The notes below the pieces were generated by a model. The model ran no database searches. It was not told the DNA's origin and was given only the letters and a program-made list of their open reading frames with translations. DNA of 64,000 nt from Bacteroides faecichinchillae JCM 17102. GTDB taxonomy: Bacteria; Bacteroidota; Bacteroidia; Bacteroidales; Bacteroidaceae. The stretch is from assembly GCF_000614145.1 (NCBI RefSeq), contig NZ_BAKK01000001.1, positions 62,001 to 126,000 on the forward strand. The letters run 5' to 3'. Made by a program: the position numbers and the translations under genes. Shown here piece after piece: positions 19,729 through 29,486 of this stretch (position 1 is its first letter; the number at the start of each line of letters is the position of its first letter).

Positions 19729-20553
19729 TTATAATTTTCCTATGTAGCAGAATGTCCCCTCTTTAAAATTTAAGTCCGGGATACAACATTCAGGTCTGAA
19801 TAAACCGAATACAGATGATCCGGAGCCACTCATGGAAGCATAAACAGCTCCTTGGCAATATAACTCCTCCTTTATTTCTTTGATTATCGGATGTTGTGGG
19901 AATACGCTGGTTTCAAAATCATTAATTAGTAATTCTTTCCATTCTTCAATTGGTCTTCGGATCACTTCTTTTATTGGAAATTCTGGATGATGAGGATGAA
20001 TTTTAGAAAATGCTTCACGGGTAGATACAAATACATCCGGCTTAATTATGGCAATTTGATATCCTTTTAATGAGAGCGAAATGGGAGAAAAAATGTTCCC
20101 AATGCCTTCAGCAAAGGTTGGCGTATTTTTGATAAAGAAGGCACAGTCAGCTCCTAAGGTAGCTGCATATACTTCCAATTGACTTTCAGTCAGTTTCAGT
20201 TGATAATACTCATTGAGCAATTTTAGCATAAAGGCAGCGTCTGCCGAACCACCTCCCAATCCTGCTCCAGAAGGAATATGTTTGTACAAATGAATTTCGA
20301 TAGGAGGAAGGTGATACTCTTTGTTGAGCAATAAATAAGCTCTGACTACTAAATTATCTTCCGGATTACCGGTTATTTCTAGTCCATGCTGATATAAAGC
20401 GAACTTTTTATCTTCTTGCGAATAAGTATGAATTTCTAACGCATCTTCGAGAGCTACAGGATAAAAAACTGTTTCCAGGTTGTGATATCCGTCTGGGCGT
20501 TTTTCCGTGATAGAAAGTCCGAGGTTTATTTTTGCATTCGGAAAAGTGATCAT
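19729..20553 (-). CDS. ispE: 4-diphosphocytidyl-2-C-methyl-D-erythritol kinase
   Basis: 274 residues. GHMP kinase with the start [27 protein letters not shown], the ATP motif [14 protein letters not shown], and the C-terminal [11 protein letters not shown] loop. Phosphorylates CDP-methylerythritol in the MEP isoprenoid pathway. Divergent from dnaB. Confidence 0.97.
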   Translation of the reverse strand: MITFPNAKINLGLSITEKRPDGYHNLETVFYPVALEDALEIHTYSQEDKKFALYQHGLEITGNPEDNLVVRAYLLLNKEYHLPPIEIHLYKHIPSGAGLGGGSADAAFMLKLLNEYYQLKLTESQLEVYAATLGADCAFFIKNTPTFAEGIGNIFSPISLSLKGYQIAIIKPDVFVSTREAFSKIHPHHPEFPIKEVIRRPIEEWKELLINDFETSVFPQHPIIKEIKEELYCQGAVYASMSGSGSSVFGLFRPECCIPDLNFKEGTFCYIGKL

Positions 20554-20604
20554 TTTGTTGATTCATTAAGAGGTTAGTGATTCGTTAAATTACCATTGTG
20601 TGTG

Positions 20605-20612
20605 CAAAGTTA
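20605..20612 (-). promoter_or_regulatory. -7 box of ispE
   Basis: Minus strand TAACTTTG, perfect TAnnTTTG, 52 bases before the ispE start. Confidence 0.5.
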
Positions 20613-20654
20613 CTAAAATCTTCATTTTTCCTTATCCATTCTTCGCGATTATGT

Positions 20655-20662
20655 TTTATCTT
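20655..20662 (+). promoter_or_regulatory. -7 box of dnaB
   Basis: TATCTTTG, perfect match, 25 bases before the ATG at 20687. It shows that in-frame codons upstream (from 20600) are not translated. Confidence 0.6.
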
Positions 20663-20686
20663 TGTCATCCCATTAACAACGAATTC

Positions 20687-22240
20687 ATGGCTGAGCAAAG
20701 AAAAAATACTCGAAATACTAAATCAACCAAAGTACAACCGGTCAATGATTATGGTCGTGTTCAACCTCAGGCACCCGAGCTGGAAGAAGCTGTTTTAGGT
20801 GCTTTGATGATTGAGAAGGATGCGTATTCATTGGTAAGTGAGATACTTCGTCCGGAATCTTTCTATGAACACCGACATCAATTAATTTATTCTGCGATAA
20901 CAGATCTTGCTGTAAACCAGAAGCCGGTGGATATCCTGACGGTAAAAGAACAGCTTAGTAAACGTGGAGAGCTGGAAGAAGTGGGAGGTCCTTTCTATAT
21001 TACTCAGTTGAGTAGTAAGGTGGCTTCTTCGGCACATATCGAGTATCATGCCCGGATCATAGCTCAGAAATCCTTGGCTCGTGAATTGATCACCTTTACA
21101 AGTAATATTCAAAGTAAGGCCTTTGATGAAACACTCGACGTAGACGACTTGATGCAGGAAGCGGAGGGTAAGCTATTTGAGATTTCACAGCAGAATATGA
21201 AGAAAGACTATACGCAGATCAATCCGGTGATTGATGAAGCTTATAAATTGATACAGAAAGCTGCTGCGCGAACAGATGGTTTAAGTGGTCTTGAAAGTGG
21301 ATATACGAAACTTGATAAGATGACTGCCGGTTGGCAGAACTCCGACCTTATTATTATAGCTGCCCGTCCTGCTATGGGCAAAACAGCCTTTGTGCTTTCC
21401 ATGGCAAAAAATATAGCGGTAAATTATCGTAATCCGGTAGCGTTGTTCTCTCTTGAAATGAGCAACGTTCAGTTGGTTAATCGTTTGATCTCGAACGTTT
21501 GTGAGATTCCTAGTGATAAAATCAAGAGTGGACAGTTGGCAACTTATGAGTGGCAGCAGCTCGATTATAAATTAAAAGATTTACTGGATGCACCTTTATA
21601 TGTAGATGATACTCCATCTTTGTCAGTATTCGAACTTCGTACTAAAGCGCGTCGTTTGGTTCGTGAACATGGAGTACGAATCATTATTATCGACTACCTT
21701 CAGTTGATGAATGCTAGTGGTATGGCCTTTGGTAGCCGTCAAGAAGAGGTTAGTACTATATCCCGTTCGTTGAAAGGATTGGCGAAAGAGTTGAATATTC
21801 CTATAATAGCTTTGTCACAGTTGAATCGTGGTGTAGAAAGTCGTGAAGGTATTGACGGTAAACGTCCTCAGTTGAGTGATCTTCGTGAATCGGGAGCCAT
21901 CGAGCAGGATGCCGATATGGTATGTTTCATTCATCGTCCGGAATATTATAAAATTTATCAGGATGATCGTGGTAATGATCTTCGTGGTATGGCGGAAATT
22001 GTGATAGCTAAACATCGTAATGGTGCGGTAGGCGAGGTGCTTCTTCGATTCAAAGGAGAATTTACTCGTTTCTCCAATCCGGAGGATGATATGGTTATTC
22101 CTATGCCTGGAGAATCATCGGGAGCTATGTTAGGTTCTAAGGTGAATGCTGGTGCTATACCTCCACCGCCGGCACCGGATTTTGCTCCACAAACAGATAA
22201 CCCGTTTGGAACACCTGCTGAGGGACCTCTGCCGTTTTAA
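20687..22240 (+). CDS. dnaB: Replicative DNA helicase
   Basis: 517 residues from ATG 20687. N-terminal DnaG-binding domain (EAVLGALMIEKDAY), linker, and RecA-like helicase domain with Walker A ARPAMGKTAF, Walker B-like IIIIDYLQLM and the SRQEEVSTISRSLKGLAKEL segment. The C-terminal tail is rich in Pro/Gly/Ala, as in Bacteroidetes homologues. Unwinds DNA at the replication fork. No intein. Confidence 0.98.
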   Translation: MAEQRKNTRNTKSTKVQPVNDYGRVQPQAPELEEAVLGALMIEKDAYSLVSEILRPESFYEHRHQLIYSAITDLAVNQKPVDILTVKEQLSKRGELEEVGGPFYITQLSSKVASSAHIEYHARIIAQKSLARELITFTSNIQSKAFDETLDVDDLMQEAEGKLFEISQQNMKKDYTQINPVIDEAYKLIQKAAARTDGLSGLESGYTKLDKMTAGWQNSDLIIIAARPAMGKTAFVLSMAKNIAVNYRNPVALFSLEMSNVQLVNRLISNVCEIPSDKIKSGQLATYEWQQLDYKLKDLLDAPLYVDDTPSLSVFELRTKARRLVREHGVRIIIIDYLQLMNASGMAFGSRQEEVSTISRSLKGLAKELNIPIIALSQLNRGVESREGIDGKRPQLSDLRESGAIEQDADMVCFIHRPEYYKIYQDDRGNDLRGMAEIVIAKHRNGAVGEVLLRFKGEFTRFSNPEDDMVIPMPGESSGAMLGSKVNAGAIPPPPAPDFAPQTDNPFGTPAEGPLPF

Positions 22241-22245
22241 GATTT

Positions 22246-22327
22246 ATTTGTACCTTTATAAAAGATATAGATGGTCGCAAATGGTCACTGATTTTTTTGT
22301 ATCATAGTTTCTATTTTCTACTTTTGT
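22246..22327 (+). promoter_or_regulatory. Copy A of the TGGTC promoter element
   Basis: Direct repeat TGGTC at 22273-22277 and 22283-22287, then TTTG (-33) at 22297-22300, then 19 bases and TACTTTTG (-7, perfect) at 22320-22327. Downstream is only a 19-codon frame (ATG 22346 to TAG 22403, MEMYILKTTLLNFINKKQL), so this copy may head a lost gene or a short transcript. Confidence 0.75.
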
Positions 22328-22405
22328 CCTTGTAAAGTTTTTTAATGGAGATGTATATTCTGAAAACCACATTACTTAATTTTATTAATAAAAAGCAATT
22401 ATAGG

Positions 22406-23034
22406 TTCTAGTATATCTGTACATTGAATAAATAATTGTTTTTGGAATACTTATTTAGGATTAGTAATATAGATGTTAGTCATATCTAATGCCTATGTTG
22501 TCTATGGGATTCATCGATAATAATATGATTTAACTTTTCAAGAATATATTCTTTAAAACACCTATAAGAGACTCTCAAAAGATGTACAAGAGTCCTTAGA
22601 AAGATGTAGAAGAGTTGTATGAAACATATAGGAGAGTGATGAGAAAGATGTAATAGACTTGACTGAAAGAAGTACTTGACATTGAGCGGCTTATTTAGTA
22701 TAGTTGTACGGTAAATCTGTATCAATTAGTCGGTTAAATCGTAGCAATTAATCGATAATTTTATAGAAAATGAGTGGTTGATTGTAACAAAAGATATGGT
22801 GATTTTAATCTATTAGAAGATTGTTATTTTTCTCTTAAATGTTTGTTTTAAACATTAGGATGTTTGAGAATAAACATTGTGGTCTTTTTCTGAAAAATAC
22901 GGTTCATTCTACAAATGAAATCACTTTTTCTTCATGTCATATTTTTCTATATCTATCTATTTATTAGTGAAATAAAATGAAGGAACGTTTATTATATACA
23001 TTCATAGGTGAAATAGACCTCCGATGGAATAAAA
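22406..23034. other. Gene-free stretch after copy A
   Basis: Very AT-rich. Around 22575-22665 a degenerate motif of the type AAGATGTA-N-AAGAGT recurs. I recognise no gene. Confidence 0.5.
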
Positions 23035-23212
23035 GGGTGTTCGAAAAGTCACTTCCTAACTTTTTTAACTTACAATATGTAAGTCAACATAGAAATATCA
23101 TTTAATAAACTTGAATTTATTACCTTTTTTATCAGGGAATAATGGCAATTTCATTCTTTTACTTTTAAACTGTAAGTAACAGTAAGGAGCTATCCGACTT
23201 TTTGGACAACCC
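23035..23212. mobile_element. Short element with terminal inverted repeats, MITE-like
   Basis: Left end GGGTGTTCGAAAAGTC (23035-23050) pairs with right end GACTTTTTGGACAACCC (23196-23212), with a few mismatches. These ends resemble insertion-sequence termini (GGGTTGTCCAAAAAGTC type). The 178 bases between have no transposase frame, so it is either a non-autonomous element or an IS reduced to its ends. No clear target duplication was seen. Confidence 0.5.
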
Positions 23213-23916
23213 TTGCAAACTATTAAAAAAGATTCTTCATTATATCGGACTGTTGCATAAATAGATATACAAAAACATGAAGATGAAGCAATGACGTTTG
23301 TAAATGCAAAACTTGCTTTATATCCAAATTATACAAAATATTAATCCTATTATTTAGTAGTAAATTCGTTTTATTTTTCTATAAATAGAGTGTAATTAGA
23401 ATATGGAATGTTTGATGAGTTTTGAATTGATTCATTAAAAATCCTTTGTTCGACAGATATTCACAGTTTTAATGATTTTATACTTTTAGTAGAACCAAAG
23501 AGCATTCTTACAAAAGGGTATCGTAACGTATGTTGGTAACATTCAAACCTTGATGATGCACTATTGACGGACATTTTTTATTCTGACCTTGTACTGACAG
23601 CAGAAAGATTGAAAACTTAAGTGAGGCATAGCAGTATTGCGAAGATGCTCTTTGTATTCCTCAATAATTAAGGGGTAAAGGGATTAGCTTCCATTGCTTT
23701 TGAGCCAAAGGTGAGAAAACACGAAAGTAAAGGAAAGATGGCAACGCGGAGATGTTTACTTTAAGTATTTTATGATTTTAGGAAAAAACTAGAGTGGGAT
23801 TAGCTAGTTTTTAATATATGTCGTGGAATCATTGAATACTTTTTGTATTTAATCTACGTTTGCTGGATATGATTGATTGCATTCAGTGGAATGTTATTTT
23901 TTTTGTTTGATAGGAT
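23213..23916. other. Gene-free stretch with possible decayed coding sequence
   Basis: From about 23450 to 23710 one frame reads protein-like pieces (ILLVEPKSILTKGYRNVCW, HSNLDDALLTDIFYSDLVL, VRHSSIAKMLFVFLNN) broken by stops. I do not recognise the family. Confidence 0.3.
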
Positions 23917-23941
23917 TTGACTAAAATCGATAGCAAAGTGT

Positions 23942-23949
23942 TATCTTTG
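23942..23949 (+). promoter_or_regulatory. -7 box of the membrane winged-helix regulator
   Basis: TATCTTTG, perfect, 30 bases before ATG 23980; a TTG lies about 22 bases upstream. No TGGTC repeat here, so this gene is driven differently from the units around it. Confidence 0.6.
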
Positions 23950-23979
23950 CGCCATTATAAAAGTGTAAATATAAACAAT

Positions 23980-25029
23980 ATGAGACGTATAAATATTATT
24001 CTATTATCTGTAACAATCTGTTTGGGAGGAATCGTATTTTTTCTTTTATGTAGATATACACATGAGTCTAAGAAGTCTGATGTTAATAAGAAGGCAAAGG
24101 AAACCTTTATTAAAGCATTTGGGCAAGAACTGAAAAGTAGGGATTTAGAAGAGTATTTTTCGTTTAATTATAATGCAAAAACACTTTTAACTGCTGATAT
24201 GCCAGACTCTGTTTATTTCGAAGATGAGTTTGGTAAACATTGGTATCGTCTAGATACTAAAAAGCATTATATGAATGTAACCGATAATGCCAATGTTCGT
24301 TCTTTGCATTCTTCAACCTTTAGAGAAAATCCTATTATGGTAGATTCATTGAATAATATATGGAAAAAATGCTTGCAAGATTACGATATTTATGTTAAAT
24401 CAGGGTTATGTGTCTCGGTAACTGGATATGATAGGAAAGTAAAGTCAATGAGTACTTTACATAATAGTTGGTGTAATATATCTAATCAGGTATTCACTAT
24501 TTATGTAGGATATGCTTGTGAGATTGAAATAGTAGGCTACCTCAATTACTCTATATGGAATATGATGTATATGGAGATTTTAATTTATTTATTGTTGTGC
24601 GCTGTTAGCGTATATATAATTTATAGGACCAGTATTTATGTTGTGATGAAAATAAAATCAATGCGGCAAAAAGAAGTAGTGCAAATGCCTGTTATAGAAT
24701 TTGTACAAGAAATGACTAATACTCCTATACGCTCATATATCATGCATGACGATGTTATATTTTATGCGGAGCAAAAGAAAATAGAGAAATTAGGAGGAAC
24801 AAAAGAAAAACTTCAGCCTCAATCATGCCAATTGTTAGAACTGTTTTTTAGAGCAAAAGATAATGATTATATTTTGACTGATAATGATATTGAGAAGGAA
24901 CTTTGGGGTAATACTGGTACGAATAATCGACTCCATAAATCAGTAGGTCGTTTGCGTTCTAGTATTCAGAAAGTTGAACCATCAATTGATATTAAGAGGA
25001 ATGCATCAGGTTATCAACTACTGCTTTAA
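23980..25029 (+). CDS. Membrane-anchored winged-helix transcriptional regulator
   Basis: 349 residues from ATG 23980, chosen because the upstream in-frame codons overlap the promoter. Order: membrane helix 1 (about 5-24), an extracytoplasmic domain of about 170 residues, membrane helix 2 (about 196-216), a short linker, and a C-terminal winged helix (about 258-349) with LQPQSCQLLELFFRAKDND, IEKELWG and NNRLHKSVGRLRSSI, like the OmpR/PhoB DNA-binding fold. No receiver or kinase domain. Topology is that of a one-component sensor (ToxR/CadC style) reading a signal outside the cytoplasm. It immediately precedes an NVEALA/propeller unit and is the best candidate to bind the TGGTC direct repeats; that link is inference. 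Confidence 0.85.
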   Translation: MRRINIILLSVTICLGGIVFFLLCRYTHESKKSDVNKKAKETFIKAFGQELKSRDLEEYFSFNYNAKTLLTADMPDSVYFEDEFGKHWYRLDTKKHYMNVTDNANVRSLHSSTFRENPIMVDSLNNIWKKCLQDYDIYVKSGLCVSVTGYDRKVKSMSTLHNSWCNISNQVFTIYVGYACEIEIVGYLNYSIWNMMYMEILIYLLLCAVSVYIIYRTSIYVVMKIKSMRQKEVVQMPVIEFVQEMTNTPIRSYIMHDDVIFYAEQKKIEKLGGTKEKLQPQSCQLLELFFRAKDNDYILTDNDIEKELWGNTGTNNRLHKSVGRLRSSIQKVEPSIDIKRNASGYQLLL

Positions 25030-25054
25030 TAATTTTTCTCTAAGTACATACTTT

Positions 25055-25152
25055 GGGATCCTCGATGAAATGGACTATTTTTAGTAAAAATATGGTTTGT
25101 CCGAAATGGTCAGCCATTTTTTTGGTATATTTCTTCTTGTTCTCTACCTTCG
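25055..25152 (+). promoter_or_regulatory. Copy B of the TGGTC promoter element
   Basis: Upstream block CGATGAAATGGAC near 25063, TTGTC/TGGTC direct repeat at 25097-25101 and 25107-25111, -33 TTTG at 25121-25124, -7 TACCTTCG at 25145-25152. Drives the NVEALA gene at 25186. Confidence 0.8.
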
Positions 25153-25185
25153 CATTCGTAATTAATCTTATAAATAGAGACAATA

Positions 25186-25413
25186 ATGAAGAAAATGATT
25201 ATCCTTTTATTTTTATGTGTTGTAACGGTTGTGGTTGCTAAAAAGATTCATCAAGATAAAGTCGATCCACTACTTTTGGATAATATAGAAGCTATTGCTT
25301 CTGAAGAAACTGATGTACCTACCAAATGTTATGGTTCAGGTGGGCTTGACTGTCCAGTATCTCATGATAAAGTTAAGTATATTTATGGAGGGTACAGTCT
25401 TGAAATACGTTAG
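25186..25413 (+). CDS. NVEALA family small secreted peptide
   Basis: 75 residues. Signal-like helix (MKKMIILLFLCVVTVVVA), then the family motif as DNIEAIASEE (about 32-41), then a short C-terminal part with two Cys (KCYGSGGLDCP). NVEALA proteins are small Bacteroidetes peptides of unknown role that often sit beside six-bladed propeller lipoproteins, as here. The gene overlaps the next one, so the two are translationally coupled. First gene after promoter copy B. Confidence 0.85.
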   Translation: MKKMIILLFLCVVTVVVAKKIHQDKVDPLLLDNIEAIASEETDVPTKCYGSGGLDCPVSHDKVKYIYGGYSLEIR

Positions 25414-26455
25414 TAATCTCTTATTACTTCTTTTTTTTATTTCATGTGGTACAAAAACGAAAGAATATGCGGAGGACGTATATCCTTTTTCTAAGTTTCC
25501 ACAAGTAAAAGAAATAAATGGAGAAGTTATAGAACTTGACTCTGTACTACTTCGTTATCCATTCAGGATACATGTAAAAGGAGATAAGGTCATTGTTATG
25601 GATTTACATGGTCTTGATTATTATGGTCATCTATTCCATTATCCTGATTTCCGGTATTTATCTTCTTTTGGTAAGCGTGGTGACTCGCCTAAAGACATGT
25701 TATCTATGGAGAATACTCGTTTTGGTAAACATGAGGTTTGGACATTAGACGCAAATAAAAACGAATTAACTAGGTTTGGGTTTTCTGCATCCTGTGATTC
25801 ACTTCTTCGAGATGAAGCGGTGACATTGGATGGAGATTTATTAAGATCCCTTGATTTTGCTATATATAATGATACAACTTTCATTATTCCAGATTATTTA
25901 GGTGAAAAACGTTTATGTTGGGTTCACCGTAATGGAAGACTTATAAATAAGACAGGTGAAATACCATCTGCTAATAAAGAGGCATTGCAAGATGCACGAC
26001 CTGCTTTAGCTCAAGCATGGCGAAGTTTCTTGGATTATAATCCTAATAATGGCGTATTAGCAGCTGTTACTCAATTAGGAGAAGCTGTAGAAGTCTATAA
26101 TTTAAAAGATACTACTCATATTGTTCGTATAGGTGAACATGGTGAACCTGAATTTCAAGTATCAGGTGGGTATGGAATACCTACAGGAATTATGGGATTT
26201 AGTGATGTACAAGTGACAGATAGTGCTATCTATACAGTATTTAGTGGTACTACTTTTAAAGAAATAGCAAGGAGTAGTGGTGCTTTGCCTAGTGGAGGAA
26301 AGTATATATATGTATTTACTCTTAAAGGGGAACCATTATGTAAATATATACTTGATCATTATATATCTGGTATTTGGGTTGATGAGATTAATAAAACAAT
26401 AATTGCAACAGATGTAAATAATGACCAGCCAATAGTGAAGTTTCGCTTTGGCTAA
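25400..26455 (+). CDS. TolB-like six-bladed beta-propeller lipoprotein (BF3164-like)
   Basis: 351 residues from TTG 25400, which follows GGAGGG; ATG 25385 is an alternative. Signal with lipobox LLLLLFFISC. The body has propeller-type repeats: VIELDSVLLRYPFRIHVKGD, FRYLSSFGKRGDSPKDM, and EVYNLKDTTHIVRIGEHGE. Family members are surface or periplasmic lipoproteins paired with NVEALA peptides; ligand unknown. Overlaps the NVEALA gene by 14 bases. Intact, unlike the two other propeller genes of this locus. Confidence 0.85.
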   Translation: MKYVSNLLLLLFFISCGTKTKEYAEDVYPFSKFPQVKEINGEVIELDSVLLRYPFRIHVKGDKVIVMDLHGLDYYGHLFHYPDFRYLSSFGKRGDSPKDMLSMENTRFGKHEVWTLDANKNELTRFGFSASCDSLLRDEAVTLDGDLLRSLDFAIYNDTTFIIPDYLGEKRLCWVHRNGRLINKTGEIPSANKEALQDARPALAQAWRSFLDYNPNNGVLAAVTQLGEAVEVYNLKDTTHIVRIGEHGEPEFQVSGGYGIPTGIMGFSDVQVTDSAIYTVFSGTTFKEIARSSGALPSGGKYIYVFTLKGEPLCKYILDHYISGIWVDEINKTIIATDVNNDQPIVKFRFG

Positions 26456-26483
26456 GAGTAATAGATAATTAACTTGGGGGGTG

Positions 26484-26545
26484 AAGGAGCATAATGATGA
26501 ATCATAGATTTTGCCGGATCTGTTTCATGTCTTATGCTCCTTGTT
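26484..26545 (+). terminator. Terminator of the NVEALA-propeller unit
   Basis: Perfect 11-bp stem AAGGAGCATAA (26484-26494) with TTATGCTCCTT (26532-26542) closing a 37-base loop. Confidence 0.6.
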
Positions 26546-26644
26546 CTGTATAAAATTGATAATATTAATATATTTATCTGCTATAAGAACGATAAAAGAA
26601 TGACTTATTTCAAAGAAAATAATACTTAGTTAAAATTAAATGCA

Positions 26645-26746
26645 TCGAATTACTTCGATGAAATGGGGAATTTTTTGATAAAAAGTGTTTGGTCCGAATT
26701 GGTCAGGTTTATTCTTTGGTATTCGTGATTTTATCCCCTAAATTTG
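26645..26746 (+). promoter_or_regulatory. Copy C of the TGGTC promoter element
   Basis: CGATGAAATGGGG near 26656, TGGTC at 26690-26694 and 26700-26704, -33 TTTG at 26715-26718, -7 TAAATTTG (perfect) at 26739-26746. It faces a terminator-like hairpin and then only a gene remnant, so the unit it served is gone or consists of a short RNA. Confidence 0.78.
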
Positions 26747-26830
26747 CATTCATAGAAGATATGATATTCGTATAATTTAATTTCTGAGGGTATATTGAAA
26801 ATTGTAAATTCTATATTTTTTTATTTTTTG

Positions 26831-26904
26831 AAGAAAAGGAGGGCTGTTTGTTGCCATTGATTGGGAAAGTAATGGTAGTATTCAGTTTGCTCCTTTTCTT
26901 TTGT
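26831..26904 (+). repeat. Conserved hairpin element, copy 1
   Basis: Perfect stem AAGAAAAGGAG (26831-26841) with CTCCTTTTCTT (26890-26900), then TT. The loop (GTTTGTTGCC...GGGAAAG...ATGG) matches the loops of copies near 32335 and 33612. Terminator-like, repeated only in this locus. Confidence 0.6.
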
Positions 26905-27039
26905 AATTGCTCCACATATTGACTGTAATATATAAATAGGAGAGAAATGCAGTTGTTATATTAAATGTTTTGAGAGGATGAGTTCCACAGTTTGTAATGT
27001 GTGAGGAATACAACACAAAATAAAGAGGATAGAAAGTAC

Positions 27040-27219
27040 TATAGATTGCATTTAATATCGACAATTGTAGGTACAGGGAAATTCAGGATTGCAGATTTGC
27101 ATTGGAAGGTATTAACTCAATGGGCTGCTTATTTGAATGATTCAATGATTAAAGAATCTGTTTCATCAGATGAATTATTGAATGGGAACGATGAGTATGT
27201 GAAAAGAGTTTTAGGGTAG
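27040..27219 (+). pseudogene. Remnant of a DUF4965 glutaminase-like gene (3' part)
   Basis: Reads LISTIVGTGKFRIADLHW then KVLTQWAAYL, which aligns with MMTLAIVKTDGAFDYAEKHW and RHIYQWGNYL of the intact DUF4965 gene at 29477. No start or upstream domains remain. It is the third trace of this gene in the window. Confidence 0.55.
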
Positions 27220-27279
27220 ACGGCCTATCAAAAACTTGTTCGACTACGAGGGCAAATGCAATAAAATCCGGAAAATATT

Positions 27280-27371
27280 CGAAAAAAGGACGATAGAAAA
27301 GATATAAATATGGCTGGTCCGAAATGGTCAGCAATATTATTTTGCATTTTCGTTTTTATCCTTTACTTTCA
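27280..27371 (+). promoter_or_regulatory. Copy D of the TGGTC promoter element
   Basis: TGGTC at 27315-27319 and 27325-27329, -33 TTTG at 27341-27344, 19 bases, -7 TACTTTCA at 27364-27371. Drives the transglutaminase-like/DUF4965/signal peptidase operon. Confidence 0.8.
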
Positions 27372-27477
27372 CTGCCGAAAAACAAATATTTAATATGTGT
27401 AAGATACTTAATGTGAAAAGATGCTTTCCAATCAGGGAATTTATTAGCAGCACAAAATAAAAGTTGATACGAAAAAG

Positions 27478-29486
27478 ATGGTAAAACGGTATGGATTTCA
27501 TATTGTCTTTGTAGGGTTGCTAATCGTGTTGGGATGGCAAATAGTGGATTTATTGACGGCTGAAAAAGTTGAACCAATATCTCCATTGGAGATTTCTTTG
27601 CAGTTGGCCGGAGATAATAGATATGAATTGGAGAAAGTACTTCGTTATTACCAAAAAAATCCGTCTGATAGTCTGAAATATAAGGCAGCTTGTTTCTTGA
27701 TTGAGAATTTACCTTATTATAAGTATTCTACCGGAGAACAACTGGAGAACTATAAAATGTATTATGTCTGGTTGAAAACTTATCCCAAAAAGGCACCGGA
27801 GGAGATTGCTGATTCTGTGAAAAAGGTATTTGGACCCATTGGACAGCTGGAAAAAAAATGTGATGTAATGGAAGTTGATTCCGCTTATTTGTGTAATAAT
27901 ATAGAATGGGCATTTAAAGTATGGCAGGAGCAGCCTTGGAACAAGCATGTGACGTTTGATGCTTTCTGTGAATATATATTGCCGTATCGTATTGATGATG
28001 AACCTTTGACTTATTGGCGTGAAGAGTACTATGAGAAATATAATCCATTGCTTGATTCATTGCGTATGTCAGATAAGTTGGATAAGGAGAATCCCATTGT
28101 TGCTGCAAACTATTTGATTAGTAGGTTACCGGATAAATTTCGGCGTAACTCTACAGTTGCTCCATATCCTTTTGGACATATAGGGCCGAAATTTGTTCCT
28201 AATATGACAGGTACCTGTCGGGATCGTACCGATTTTGGAATGTACCTGCTTCGGGCTTTGGGTATTCCTTGTGCAATAGATTTTATTTTAGGGTGTGATC
28301 TTGCAAATGCAGGGCATTTTTGGCTGACAGCATGGGACCAGAATGGGAGAGATTGTAAAACGGAGTTTCCGGGTTCTTTTGTGTATACTTGTAAGGATGA
28401 TTGGTACAATAATGACGATGCGGTAAAAGTCTATCGTTCTACGTTTAGTGTAAATAGAGAGTTATACAATGAGATGGCCGAGCTAACTCTTGATCTATAT
28501 CCTTTTTGGAAGCTTCCGAAGTTTAAAGATGTGACATATTCTTATGCTCGGTATTATATGGGGCGACTACAAATACCATCGTCTAAAATAGATAAGGATA
28601 AAGCAAAAGGAAAAATAGCCTATTTATGTATTACCGATCGTGACAGATGGGTGCCGGTGGATTGGACAGAATATGACGCGAACAAATTGGAATTTAGAGA
28701 TATTAGAAAAGGAGCAGTCCTGCGTGTCGGCACTTATGAAAAAGGGAAACTATCTTTTATCACTGATCCTTTCTATATAGATAGGATGAGCAATAAGTTA
28801 CATTTTTATTCGTGTGAGGATGAAACGGAAGATGTAGTGCTATATGCAAAGTTCCCAATTGAAAAGGAGAATTTATTTAGGGAACGATTAATTGGTGGTG
28901 TGTTTGAGGGCAGCAACAAGGCTGATTTTTCAGAAAAAGATACTTTGTTTATGATTCAAAGTAAACCTAATCGGATGTATACATCTGTAAATAGTTGGAG
29001 TAACAAGAAATATAGATATATAAGATATTACGGATATAAAAAGACACATTGCCAGATTGCTGAGATTGCTTTTTATAACGTGAACGATACTGTTCCGTTG
29101 AAAGGGAATCCTATAGGTACTAGTGGCTGCTATCAACAAGATGGCAGCATGAATATCCTAACGCTTTTGACGGGCAAACTTGGACATGTTTTGATTATTT
29201 GGAAGAAGATGGTGGTTGGACTGGTTTGGACCTGGGTGAACCAATGCAAGTGGATAGGATTGTTTATACTCCAGCAAATCGGGATAATTACATTCGTCCC
29301 GATGATATGTTTGAATTATCTTATTGTGATGGTGACTGGAAATCGGCTGGTAAAATAAAGGCAACTACGGATTCTCTTGTTTATCGGAATGTTCCTCGAA
29401 ATGCGGTTTTGTTATTGCGTAATCTAACACGTGGGGTTCAGGAAAGAATTTTTGTATATGAAAATGGTCGTCAGGCATGGAAATAA
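27478..29486 (+). pseudogene. Transglutaminase-like protein with C-terminal discoidin-like domain, frameshifted
   Basis: Membrane anchor or signal at 7-25. The central transglutaminase-like fold shows the catalytic set C247 (GTCRDRTDFGMYLLRALGIP), H280 (AGHFWLTAWD) and D287. Near 29143 the frame shifts: the original frame ends at 29356, while the next frame continues QHEYPNAFDGQTWTCFDY, GWTGLDLGEPMQVDRIVYTP and so on to 29486, an F5/8 type C (discoidin)-like sheet. One lost base after GATGG explains it. The catalytic domain would still be made. Such enzymes cut or cross-link peptides, or bind glycans through the C-terminal domain. First gene of the operon. Confidence 0.8.

Noticed and set aside
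23450..23710. Decayed gene of a nameable family
   Set aside because: Protein-like pieces are present but I could not match them to any family with confidence.
25053..25241. Open frame of 62 codons before the NVEALA gene
   Set aside because: It spans promoter copy B and overlaps the NVEALA start; no family resemblance.
27001..27219. 72-codon frame with GTG start
   Set aside because: Its only recognisable part is a DUF4965 fragment, so it was reported as a remnant rather than a gene.
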